NCBI GenBank assembly: GCA_051819765.1
Contig: JBNJGT010000038.1
Span: forward strand, 1 to 15,230
Direction of reading: 5' to 3'
From: JBNJGT01 sp051819765
Lineage (GTDB): Archaea > Nanobdellota > Nanobdellia > Woesearchaeales > JACJVW01
Length of the DNA stretch: 15,230 nucleotides
Part shown: positions 6,681-13,886 of the stretch, one piece after another
Layout: the number at the start of each line of letters is the position of its first letter
Position numbering within the stretch: position 1 is the first letter of the stretch
Made by a program: the position numbers and the translations under genes
Notes under the pieces: generated by a model
Databases searched by the model: none
What the model saw: only the letters and a program-made list of their open reading frames with translations
Told to the model about the DNA's origin: nothing

Positions 6681-6946
6681 AACGATTCATCCGTTCAGAA
6701 CCAAAAATCGGCGCAGTCATAACGACTCCTGGCAACACCACAAAAAATCAGACAGGAGGATGGCGTGCGCTAAAACCGATAAAGGACAAGTCCAAATGCA
6801 CAAAATGTGGTATCTGCTGGCAATTTTGCCCGGATAATGCCATAACCGAGAAATTCGAGATAGATCTCAAGTACTGCAAAGGCTGCGGGATATGCGCAAA
6901 AGAGTGTGTATTCAACGCTATAAAGATGGTCAAAGAGGAAAAATGA
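6677..6946 (+). CDS. porD: Pyruvate:ferredoxin oxidoreductase delta subunit (2x[4Fe-4S])
   Basis: An 89-residue electron-transfer subunit. It carries two complete ferredoxin-type motifs C-x2-C-x2-C-x3-C (CTKCGICWQFCPDNA and CKGCGICAKECVFNA), enough for two [4Fe-4S] clusters that pass electrons from the catalytic alpha/beta pair to soluble ferredoxin. The N-terminal segment ending in GGWRALKP is typical of PorD. The length is near the usual 85-105. ATGA overlaps on both sides couple it to porG and porA. Confidence 0.95.
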   Translation: MKRFIRSEPKIGAVITTPGNTTKNQTGGWRALKPIKDKSKCTKCGICWQFCPDNAITEKFEIDLKYCKGCGICAKECVFNAIKMVKEEK

Positions 6947-8073
6947 AGAAAGTAATGGAAACAAGCATGGCAGTGGCTCAAGCAGTGAAACTCTGCAAGC
7001 CCGCAACAATCCCCATGTATCCGATCACACCCCAGACCCATATCGTCGAGAATATCGCCCAGTTCATCAATGACGGGGAGCTCCCTTCAGAGATGATCCA
7101 TGTCGAATCAGAGCATTCCGCAATCAGTGCAGCCCTCGGCTCATCAGCCACAGGAGTGAGAACCTTCACAGCAACAGCCTCCCAAGGGCTCGCCCTCATG
7201 CACGAGATCCTTCATATCACCTCAGGCATGCGTCTGCCGGTGGTCATGGCAGTTGCCAACCGTGCCCTCTCATCACCAATCAATATCTGGAACGACCACC
7301 AGGACTCAGTTTCTGCCCGTGACACAGGGTGGATTCAACTCTATGTAGAGAGCGCCCAAGAAGCCCTTGACACAGTCATCCAAGCCTTCAAGATTGCAGA
7401 GAACAGGAAAGTACTGCTCCCCGCCATGGTATGTATCGACGGCTTCACACTCTCCCATGTCTATGAGCCAGTGGAGATCCCCCAAGTCAGGGAGATTGGT
7501 AAGTTTCTTCCAAAATTCTCCCCCCTCTACAGATTGGACCCAAAAAAGCCCTTGACCATGGGTCCGGTCGGATTTCCCGACAGTTTCATGACCTTCAAAC
7601 GCCAGGAGCAGGACGCCATGAGCGAAAGCCTGTCAGTGATCAGGAATACCAATAAAGAATTCAATCGGCAGTTCAAGCGATCCTATGGCAATGGACTGAT
7701 TGAAGAATATCACATGAAGGATGCACACCATGCAATCGTGACTATGGGATCACTGTGCGGAACAACACGAGATGCGGTTGATGACATGCGAGCCGAGGGC
7801 AAGAAGGTAGGGATGCTTAAATTGAGGACCTACCGCCCGTTTCCAGCTGATGAGATACGAAAGGCAACCAAACATCTAAAGAGCCTGGTTGTAATCGATA
7901 AGAATATCTCATTGGGCCATGAAGGCGCAGTATACTCTGACATCCGCAGCACGCTCTACGACAGTGATCTGATCATCAATGGATATATAGCAGGCCTTGG
8001 TGGAAAAGACATCACTGCAAAACACATCGCAGACTGCACCTTTGAAAAACAACAACCAGTAAAGTGGATCTGA
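6943..8073 (+). CDS. porA: Pyruvate:ferredoxin oxidoreductase alpha subunit
   Basis: This 376-residue alpha subunit, near the usual length, forms the pyrimidine side of the thiamine diphosphate site. Signatures are YPITPQTHIVENIA (26-39), the EHSA region 57-60 (VESEHSAISAALGSSATG), TATASQGLALMHEIL, and RLPVVMAVANRALSSPINIW followed by NDHQDSVSARDTGWIQ, all characteristic of pyruvate or 2-ketoisovalerate enzymes. The C-terminal half has the transketolase-C-like VGMLKLRTYRPFPADEI. The frame opens at a GTG at 6892, inside porD, but the ATG at 6943 overlapping the porD stop (ATGA) and preceded by GAGG is the better start. Its stop shares a base with the next ATG (TGATG). Confidence 0.95.
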   Translation: MKKVMETSMAVAQAVKLCKPATIPMYPITPQTHIVENIAQFINDGELPSEMIHVESEHSAISAALGSSATGVRTFTATASQGLALMHEILHITSGMRLPVVMAVANRALSSPINIWNDHQDSVSARDTGWIQLYVESAQEALDTVIQAFKIAENRKVLLPAMVCIDGFTLSHVYEPVEIPQVREIGKFLPKFSPLYRLDPKKPLTMGPVGFPDSFMTFKRQEQDAMSESLSVIRNTNKEFNRQFKRSYGNGLIEEYHMKDAHHAIVTMGSLCGTTRDAVDDMRAEGKKVGMLKLRTYRPFPADEIRKATKHLKSLVVIDKNISLGHEGAVYSDIRSTLYDSDLIINGYIAGLGGKDITAKHIADCTFEKQQPVKWI

Positions 8074-8342
8074 TGGAAACAGTATTCAAGAGCACTGATT
8101 TCAAGCAGCAATGCCTCTACTGCGGCAAGCAGCTCCAGGACAAGTCATGGCGCTCAGAGCATGATGCCAACCGCCACTACAAGACTACGGTATGCGATTG
8201 CGGAAAACAGCTCTCACTGCGTGTTGACTTTTGGGGCTCAGGTCATGACAATTGGGACCAGAGCTGGAAACAAAGAACCCACATTGACAATGAGAAATGC
8301 ACAATCAGGACGATCGATAATCTCGTACGCTGTATAAAATGA
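8073..8342 (+). CDS. 89-residue predicted zinc-binding protein inside the por operon
   Basis: This small protein lies between porA and porB and is coupled to both, by TGATG at its start and ATGA at its end. It shows C14-x2-C17 (CLYCGK) and C41-x-C43 (CDCGK), with histidines H30 and H35 between them (EHDANRHYKT), which looks like a zinc-ribbon or treble-clef site. A conserved-looking aromatic/acidic stretch follows (VDFWGSGHDNWDQSW). It is not one of the four standard Por subunits and I do not recognise a named family. Possible roles are assembly, cluster delivery or regulation of the oxidoreductase, but this is inference from position only. The start at ATG 8073 is preferred over a GTG at 8064 inside porA. 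Confidence 0.85.
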   Translation: METVFKSTDFKQQCLYCGKQLQDKSWRSEHDANRHYKTTVCDCGKQLSLRVDFWGSGHDNWDQSWKQRTHIDNEKCTIRTIDNLVRCIK

Positions 8343-9238
8343 AAGAAATAAACAAAATCCCGACTGAAGAACTGTTTGCCCAGGGACACCGCGCCTGTGC
8401 CGGCTGTGGACCGGCAATCGCCATGCGACATGCCCTCAAGGCTGCAGGCAAGAATACGATTGTTATCCAAGCCACAGGCTGCATGGAAGTGGTCTCAACA
8501 CCCTATCCCCAAACAGCCTGGAAAGTTCCCTGGATTCACGCAGCCTTCGAAAACGCCGCATCAGTCGCATCTGGTGTCGAACGCGCAGTCAGGCACCAGA
8601 AAAAGAAGACAAACATCTTAATCATCGGTGGAGACGGAGGAACCTTCGACATCGGTTTCCAGGCACTCTCTGGTGCAGCAGAAAGAGGTCATGACTTCTG
8701 CTACATCTGCTATGATAACGGCGCATACATGAATACCGGAATCCAGCGGTCAGGGGCAACCCCTCATTATGCAGCAACCACAACCACACCCCATGGGCAC
8801 AAGATTCATGGGAAGCAGGAAAAGAAAAAGAACATGCCGCTTATCATGGCAGCCCATGGCGCCTATGTTGCGACCGCAAACCTCGCCTTTCCTCAGGACT
8901 TCGTGAAAAAAGTGAAAAAAGCCCTTGAACACAAAGGCCCTGCGTATGTCCAGATCTATTCACCATGCCCGACTGGCTGGCGCCATCTGAGCGATATGAC
9001 AATCGAGATTGCAAAAGCAGCATACCAGGCACGTGTCAACCCTCTCTATGAGATAGAAGACGGATACCTGAAATTTACCAAAAAACCAAGCAACGCAAAA
9101 CACGTTGAAGACTATCTCAAGACCATGGGACGCTTCAAAGGCCTCAAGCCCAAAGAGATCATGCAGATCCAACAGGATATAGACGATGATTTCAAACGGC
9201 TTGAAAAGCTGGAACAATGCCAGGTTCAGATTATGTAG
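8339..9238 (+). CDS. porB: Pyruvate:ferredoxin oxidoreductase beta subunit (TPP-binding)
   Basis: A 299-residue beta subunit that binds thiamine diphosphate-Mg and the proximal [4Fe-4S] cluster. The four cluster cysteines are visible: C20 and C23 (RACAGCGPA), C48 (ATGCMEV) and C210 (YSPCPTGW). The TPP motif is GDGGTFDIGFQALSGA with N127 in CYDNGAYMNTGIQRSGATP. The length (about 300) is normal. It begins with an ATGA overlap with the small zinc-site gene and has no evident Shine-Dalgarno, consistent with coupled translation. Its last 13 bp overlap the convergent UMP kinase gene. Confidence 0.95.
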   Translation: MKEINKIPTEELFAQGHRACAGCGPAIAMRHALKAAGKNTIVIQATGCMEVVSTPYPQTAWKVPWIHAAFENAASVASGVERAVRHQKKKTNILIIGGDGGTFDIGFQALSGAAERGHDFCYICYDNGAYMNTGIQRSGATPHYAATTTTPHGHKIHGKQEKKKNMPLIMAAHGAYVATANLAFPQDFVKKVKKALEHKGPAYVQIYSPCPTGWRHLSDMTIEIAKAAYQARVNPLYEIEDGYLKFTKKPSNAKHVEDYLKTMGRFKGLKPKEIMQIQQDIDDDFKRLEKLEQCQVQIM

Positions 9239-9873
9239 GTCCCTTCAACCTTTTTTCCTTCTACTACTTCTTGGAGCTTGTCAAGAGAATCTATGAATAA
9301 CACTGTAGAACCCTGCTCCTGGGCCTGCCTTGCAGCAACAGGATCGAAAGGAACATTCATGCCCGGTGTCCATGAATCACTGATGAGAGCCCGATACTCA
9401 GCCCATGAAAGCCTCTTCAAACCACGAGCGTCAGGGCTTGTGCGTGGATCACCATCATAGACATAATCGATATTTGACAGGTTGATGATTGACCCATCAA
9501 AAAGCCCCGCTGCCTGGACCGCTCGCAGATCAGTCGAACAGCCAGGAGTGCTGCCCGCGCCAACAAACACCTTTGATTGATCAAGAGACCCTGTAAAATC
9601 AGCTACCACCGAGTGATACGCGTGCTCACCAAACATGCTTCGCACCAACTCTGCATTCAATTGCGTAGCGCGGATACCGACCCAATCAAGATCCTCATCC
9701 TGACAACCCAGGTGCCGCCCATATGACTGGTACTCTCTGGCAAGTCTTCCCCCGCCACAAATAAGCACAAAACACTCATCGCAGGAAAGCACAATATCCC
9801 TCAGCCGTAAAAGAAACTTTACATCAACCCCATCAGGAACAACCAAAGACCCGCCAACCGATATCACATACAT
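9226..9873 (-). CDS. pyrH: UMP kinase (archaeal type)
   Basis: Phosphorylates UMP to UDP in pyrimidine synthesis. It has 215 residues of the amino-acid kinase fold. Features are the Gly-rich N terminus MYVISVGGSLVVP, the ICGGGRLAREYQ nucleotide/UMP loop (38-49), GSTPGCSTD (107-115, with Cys where many homologues have His or Tyr), and NLSNIDYVYDGDPRTSPDAR (131-150), typical of the hexameric archaeal enzymes. The Pro/Asp-rich region near 175-185 (VPFDPVAARQA) is also standard. Its start coincides with a predicted leaderless transcript from the TATA at 9896-9905, so it need not depend on the upstream secFD promoter. Its stop lies within porB on the opposite strand. Confidence 0.93.
   Translation of the reverse strand: MYVISVGGSLVVPDGVDVKFLLRLRDIVLSCDECFVLICGGGRLAREYQSYGRHLGCQDEDLDWVGIRATQLNAELVRSMFGEHAYHSVVADFTGSLDQSKVFVGAGSTPGCSTDLRAVQAAGLFDGSIINLSNIDYVYDGDPRTSPDARGLKRLSWAEYRALISDSWTPGMNVPFDPVAARQAQEQGSTVLFIDSLDKLQEVVEGKKVEGTYII
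9251..9256 (+). terminator. Poly-T terminator of the por operon, inside pyrH
   Basis: TTTTTT lies 13 bp after the porB stop, on the + strand. It falls within the coding region of the opposing UMP kinase gene (read there as a Lys-rich tail). Confidence 0.4.
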
Positions 9874-9884
9874 TACAAGAGTAT

Positions 9885-9890
9885 AAAAAA
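9885..9890 (-). terminator. Poly-T tract after secD, between pyrH promoter and start
   Basis: Six T on the minus strand (A6 on +) start 17 bp after the secD stop. It lies between the pyrH TATA box and the pyrH ATG, so termination of secFD transcripts and initiation of pyrH share 33 bp. Confidence 0.4.
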
Positions 9891-9895
9891 GAACT

Positions 9896-9905
9896 ATTTT
9901 TAAAG
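9896..9905 (-). promoter_or_regulatory. TATA box of pyrH
   Basis: CTTTAAAAAT on the minus strand begins just after the secD stop codon and is centred about 27 bp from the pyrH ATG at 9873. Confidence 0.5.
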
Positions 9906-9906
9906 T

Positions 9907-11643
9907 TTACTCATTGAGCAGGTGTTCCATCATCGCTGCAAACGCAGGCCGCGTTATGAAAACCCCAAAACTGATTCCCAGCATGGTGGTGATTGCAAAC
10001 CCTTTCAGGATACCAGCACCAGCAAAGACCAGAGGGATCATCGCCACAAAGGTGGTGAAGAATGCCGCCATGATGATGAAGAAGGCATTCTTGATCTTGG
10101 TGCGCCAGTTCAGGTACTTTGTTTTCGCACCACGCAACACCTCATCAGTGATCACGATCTGATCATCCACGCCGGTCCCCACTGCAATGATGATCCCGGC
10201 AATTGCCGCAAGGTCGATGTTCCAACCGATGAGTGAAGCCATACCAAGGATAAGCACCACCTCAGACACCATAGTGATTATCATCGGTACAAAGACCACA
10301 GCTCGGCGATAACGCAGGTACACGATGAATGAGACAGCAAACATTGCAAGCAAACCCATCAAAAAGGCGCTCCTGATGAATTCCTCCCCCAATTGAGGTG
10401 ACAGGTTTTCAGTCTTCTCAACATTCAGTTCCACCGGAAGACTACCAGTGATAAGTACAGTCTGCATCTGCTTCATGTCTTCGAGGGCATTGAAGGCAGC
10501 CTGTTGCTCGGTATCTCCAACACCTGAACCGGAGATCTGAATATCCGTCACAGCCCGTCCTTTCAGGTCAGCGCCGATATTCAGAGAATCCACATTCCGT
10601 CCATCCAAATACAAGTCCAGTGTCTCATTGAGATACTGGTTTTCCCGGGAAAGCAGATTTCCCTCTTCATCAGTTGTGATAGCAGTAAGGTTCCTTGTGA
10701 TATCAGCCTGACGTTCAGCTGCTTCAGGCCGAAGGGCAATACTGAACCTGTACCGGCACATATACTGGTCCCCTGCCTGCGAGCAACCCTGCTGTGGGTC
10801 GATTCCTGAACAATCAGATGATCGGCAGACATAGGTTATATCTCCAGTCCCGCCTTGAAAGACCACTTCCCTCCCGATCTTCGCCTCGAATTTTCCCTGG
10901 CTGGAGATAAGGTCCTTGACTTCCTCTTCATTTGCCCCGGCAATCTCTACCACAATGTATTGTTGATCAGAGAATATATCCCCTGCCTTACGGACAACAA
11001 CATCACTCAGCCCATATATGTTTAACCGACGCTTAAGGTTTGAGATCAAGAGATCAAGAGTCTCCTCGTCCAGCTGCTCCTGCGGACTAAGTACCACACG
11101 AGTACCTCCCTCCAAATCAAGCCCCTTACGGATATTCGATGTTGGCGCTTCATAGACAGAAAGGCCAAGCGGTTGCATACCAAGAGAACGCCGCTCTGTC
11201 TTGTTGACGATGATGGTCTCATTTCTGGTCTTATTCACCAGTGTGCCATTGACTGTCTCCTGGTACGTCTCCTGCACAACCCGGGTTTCTGTTTCATTGA
11301 GAGTGATGGTCTCGAATGCCTCCCGGGTTTGTAGGTTGTACACCCCATCACTCGTTTGGATCGTAACTGAAAGATTAGACCTGAGCTGATCGACAGACTC
11401 ATAGTAATCAGCCAGATCCTCTACAGGTTGGTTATTGATTGCAATGATACGCTCCCGTGACATTGGTGGTGCATTAGGACTAGGACTTTCGATTCCTGCA
11501 TCAGCAGCTGAACTATTGACTGCAACATTCCGGATTGCAACCCCTTCTGCCCCTGGATTAGGATAGATCGCTACAACCGCAAGCACAAGAAAAACTAGAA
11601 GAATCAATACACGGACATTTTTGAAGATTTTTTTGATTTTCAT
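9907..11643 (-). CDS. secD: Protein-export membrane protein SecD with an N-terminal PDZ-like domain
   Basis: RND-family partner of SecF that assists export through SecYE. It has 578 residues, longer than is usual for archaeal SecD. TM1 spans about 11-27. A PDZ-like module follows at about 33-105 (VNSSAADAGI, RERIIAINNQPVEDL, LSVTIQTSDG). Residues 110-150 are Asn/Thr-rich with five N-glycosylation sequons. The classical SecD part starts at KGLDLEGGTRVVL (173-185), with the P1 domain (NLKRRLNIYGLSDVVVR). P1 holds four cysteines (C273, C278, C287, C296) that could form two disulfides outside the cell. The TM bundle runs from about 425-575 and contains the GTGVDDQIVITDEV charge-relay helix (489-502). 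An ATGA overlap couples it to upstream secF. Confidence 0.95.
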   Translation of the reverse strand: MKIKKIFKNVRVLILLVFLVLAVVAIYPNPGAEGVAIRNVAVNSSAADAGIESPSPNAPPMSRERIIAINNQPVEDLADYYESVDQLRSNLSVTIQTSDGVYNLQTREAFETITLNETETRVVQETYQETVNGTLVNKTRNETIIVNKTERRSLGMQPLGLSVYEAPTSNIRKGLDLEGGTRVVLSPQEQLDEETLDLLISNLKRRLNIYGLSDVVVRKAGDIFSDQQYIVVEIAGANEEEVKDLISSQGKFEAKIGREVVFQGGTGDITYVCRSSDCSGIDPQQGCSQAGDQYMCRYRFSIALRPEAAERQADITRNLTAITTDEEGNLLSRENQYLNETLDLYLDGRNVDSLNIGADLKGRAVTDIQISGSGVGDTEQQAAFNALEDMKQMQTVLITGSLPVELNVEKTENLSPQLGEEFIRSAFLMGLLAMFAVSFIVYLRYRRAVVFVPMIITMVSEVVLILGMASLIGWNIDLAAIAGIIIAVGTGVDDQIVITDEVLRGAKTKYLNWRTKIKNAFFIIMAAFFTTFVAMIPLVFAGAGILKGFAITTMLGISFGVFITRPAFAAMMEHLLNE

Positions 11644-12554
11644 CGTTTCAAAGGTTTTTTCTCAAGGTACCAGCGAAGGATACCAACATTTTGAATCCAC
11701 GTATTTACCATATCCACAAGGAGCCCAACAAACAGGATCAGCATGATCTGCTGGATCACGCCTGCGCCTGACACAAAATAGGCGATTGTGACCGCGACAA
11801 GGGTAGTAAGATTCATGGTGATCCCAGTCTTCAAAGCAGAATAGACCCGATCCATGATGCTTCCCTCCCGCTTCTTGAGCACACGCACAGACAACAGGAT
11901 ATCTGTATCCACAGAATACCCGATCATCATGAGGAAGGCTGCAATGCCGGCAGTCCCGACCTTGACGTCAAACACATTGATGATTGCAAGAGTCACGACA
12001 ATGTCAGAGAAAGCAGCGAGTATCACTGCAAAGCTTGGAGCAAATGTCCTGAAATAGAGAAATACCACTATTCCCATGAATACAAATGCAATAAGGATCG
12101 CCTTCAATGTGGCAACAAAGAATTGTGCCCCCAGCGTTGACCCGACCATCTCAAAGCTGGAATTCTCATCAGTGAGCTCCATCCCAACCGCATCGCCGAT
12201 TGTCTGTTCAAGCGAATCGATTCGCGCAGTGTTATCACCATCTATGTCAGCCTGCACGATAAAACCAGATATCTGCCCAGCAGCACTGATCTCTCTCAGA
12301 TCATACTCATAACCCTCAGCATCAAGGGCAGACCGAATTGCCTCCAGACTGAAATCATCACTCTGGACTGACAGGGTCACCCCGCCTTTCAATGAGACAT
12401 CCTTATTGAAGATTGAACCAGTTGACGCATACTGATAACCCACTTGCACCAATGCAAAGACAAGCAGGAGCATAGGGATGAGCAATAAACGCTTATAATT
12501 GTGCTCATAGTGATGCTTCACTTTCGTCGCAAACGGGTGCTTCTTACGAGACAT
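11640..12554 (-). CDS. secF: Protein-export membrane protein SecF
   Basis: This 304-residue partner of SecD has TM1 at about 22-40 and the P1 region with NKDVSLKGGVTLSV (50-63). Five further TM helices lie between about 145 and 290, including the signature FSDIVVTLAI (182-191) and GYSVDTDILLSVRV (212-225), whose acidic residues are expected for proton coupling. A TTG two codons upstream (12560) is in frame, but the ATG at 12554 lies about 29 bp from the centre of the TATA box, giving a near-leaderless start. It is first in a secF-secD operon. This order is the reverse of the bacterial secD-secF and, as I recall, has been described in other archaea. Confidence 0.95.
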   Translation of the reverse strand: MSRKKHPFATKVKHHYEHNYKRLLLIPMLLLVFALVQVGYQYASTGSIFNKDVSLKGGVTLSVQSDDFSLEAIRSALDAEGYEYDLREISAAGQISGFIVQADIDGDNTARIDSLEQTIGDAVGMELTDENSSFEMVGSTLGAQFFVATLKAILIAFVFMGIVVFLYFRTFAPSFAVILAAFSDIVVTLAIINVFDVKVGTAGIAAFLMMIGYSVDTDILLSVRVLKKREGSIMDRVYSALKTGITMNLTTLVAVTIAYFVSGAGVIQQIMLILFVGLLVDMVNTWIQNVGILRWYLEKKPLKR

Positions 12555-12578
12555 TGCCAAAGAAAAACTAAGGCCGCC

Positions 12579-12588
12579 TTATAAATCT
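12579..12588 (-). promoter_or_regulatory. TATA box of secF-secD
   Basis: GATTTATAAG on the minus strand is centred near 12583, predicting a start near 12558, 4 nt before the secF ATG. Confidence 0.6.
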
Positions 12589-12616
12589 TACTATCGCACA
12601 CCAGGCTCACCAAAAA

Positions 12617-12626
12617 CTTTATAAAC
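12617..12626 (+). promoter_or_regulatory. TATA box of the archaellin-like gene
   Basis: CTTTATAAAC is centred near 12621, giving a predicted start near 12646 and an approximately 8-nt leader before the ATG at 12654. TTACCCTAAG at 12631-12640 sits between it and the start codon. Confidence 0.6.
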
Positions 12627-12653
12627 CAGGTTACCCTAAGAATCTATGGGAAC

Positions 12654-13886
12654 ATGGGATCAAAAGGAAACGTAGGTATTGGAACCCTGGTACTATTCAT
12701 CACAATCCTAATGGTAAGCGCGATTGCAGTCATCGTGATGATTCAAACAAGCGGAGTGATCACACAGGATTCTCGTAAGGCAGGCGACCAAACAAAAAAG
12801 GAGATTAGTACAGGCATCAATATAAATGAGATCATCCTTGAGAAAGACCAGCAAGGTGAATATACACGAATCATGCAGACAATCAAGCTGCTCCCAGGTT
12901 CTGACCTCATAAAACTGAATGACACAATCATCATGATTAGCCTTGATGATAGCACGGCTCACCTCAGTTTCAATGCGAACCAGGTCACTGAAAATTCACC
13001 CCAAGGCTACATGACCAGAAGCACACAGGCAATCGAACCACTAGGGTTCTACCATGTCCAGGCAACCAACAGTATCGAGCTTACCTCCTGGACAAGCCTG
13101 GAACAGGTCGATCTTGACCTTGACGGAAGCACTGATTTCGTCAAGCTATGTAACAATGAAGCATACTGTAACAGTAACCAAGGTGGATACCTTGTATTCA
13201 ATCTATCTTCAGACGGCTTTGTCCTCACACAGCTACTCAACGAAAGCGGAGATGCCATGAATCCTGCCACAGGCCAAGGTGGGCAGGCAGACATCGATCA
13301 ACCCATCGGGACATACGGTAGAATGCGTATCAATGGCAGCATGTGCAACAACTGCGGCAGCCTCTCTGTTGCAGACCTGGACATGCATTTCTACAACAAC
13401 AGGGCTACTCTTGAGAATGACCTGGATAATGATCAAGACGGAAATGACTATCTCCACATTAACAATACCCATGCGATATTCAATTTCTCATCAGGGCTTC
13501 AGATTCCTATCCCATTTGGGGATATAAGCACAGCCCCCGCAGTGGTTGATGTATCAACTGAGTTGGCTACACCAAACAGTGCAACCATTACAATCACCGG
13601 TACAACAGACACCGACTACGTCCTCGGTGAAGAGATCACATTCCAGATAGTGCCACAAAATAGCAATGGCTATTTCATCGCAGATTACCTCAAGACTGGA
13701 AGGGAATATTCCCATGGCATTTTAGGACCTCAGGATATTGTCACTCTGTATATGGAAACCCCAAAATCCATAGAAAGTGAAGAAGACATCAAGATCTCAA
13801 TCATCCCTTCTAATGGAGCAACTTTCACAAAAGAGGTTGCAACAAAAGACTCCCTTCAGGACAAGTCAATCTCGCTTTATCCATAA
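12654..13886 (+). CDS. Archaellin-like (FlaB/ArlB) secreted filament subunit
   Basis: This 410-residue protein has a class III (archaellin/prepilin) signal: MGSKG|NVGIGTLV, with Lys at -2, Gly at -1 and Gly at +3 as FlaK-type peptidases need. The hydrophobic helix VLFITILMVSAIAVIVMIQT and then SGVITQDS...TKKEISTGI are close to standard archaellin N termini. The signal peptide is only five residues, but no upstream start is compatible with the TATA box. The C-terminal domain is beta-rich and external. It has two Asp-rich, calcium-loop-like segments (DLDLDGSTDF, about 153-162, and DLDNDQDGNDY, 256-266), cysteine pairs C166/C172 and C231/C234, and several sequons. No other archaellum gene is in the window, so it could be a filament subunit of an archaellum encoded elsewhere or a solo pilus. 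Its 3' end overlaps the VWA gene by 21 bp. Confidence 0.85.
   Translation: MGSKGNVGIGTLVLFITILMVSAIAVIVMIQTSGVITQDSRKAGDQTKKEISTGININEIILEKDQQGEYTRIMQTIKLLPGSDLIKLNDTIIMISLDDSTAHLSFNANQVTENSPQGYMTRSTQAIEPLGFYHVQATNSIELTSWTSLEQVDLDLDGSTDFVKLCNNEAYCNSNQGGYLVFNLSSDGFVLTQLLNESGDAMNPATGQGGQADIDQPIGTYGRMRINGSMCNNCGSLSVADLDMHFYNNRATLENDLDNDQDGNDYLHINNTHAIFNFSSGLQIPIPFGDISTAPAVVDVSTELATPNSATITITGTTDTDYVLGEEITFQIVPQNSNGYFIADYLKTGREYSHGILGPQDIVTLYMETPKSIESEEDIKISIIPSNGATFTKEVATKDSLQDKSISLYP

Noticed and set aside
6892..6942. N-terminal extension of PorA from a GTG
   Set aside because: It would overlap porD by 55 bp. The ATG at 6943 gives the ATGA overlap used throughout the operon and has GAGG upstream.
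8064..8072. GTG start three codons before the 89-residue gene
   Set aside because: The ATG at 8073 overlaps the porA stop as TGATG, the usual coupling form.
11041..11062. Short tandem GATCAAGA repeat within secD
   Set aside because: It is two copies inside an intact coding region encoding a normal helix, with no sign of instability or function.
12646..12648. ATG before the archaellin start
   Set aside because: It is out of frame with the class III signal and hydrophobic helix.
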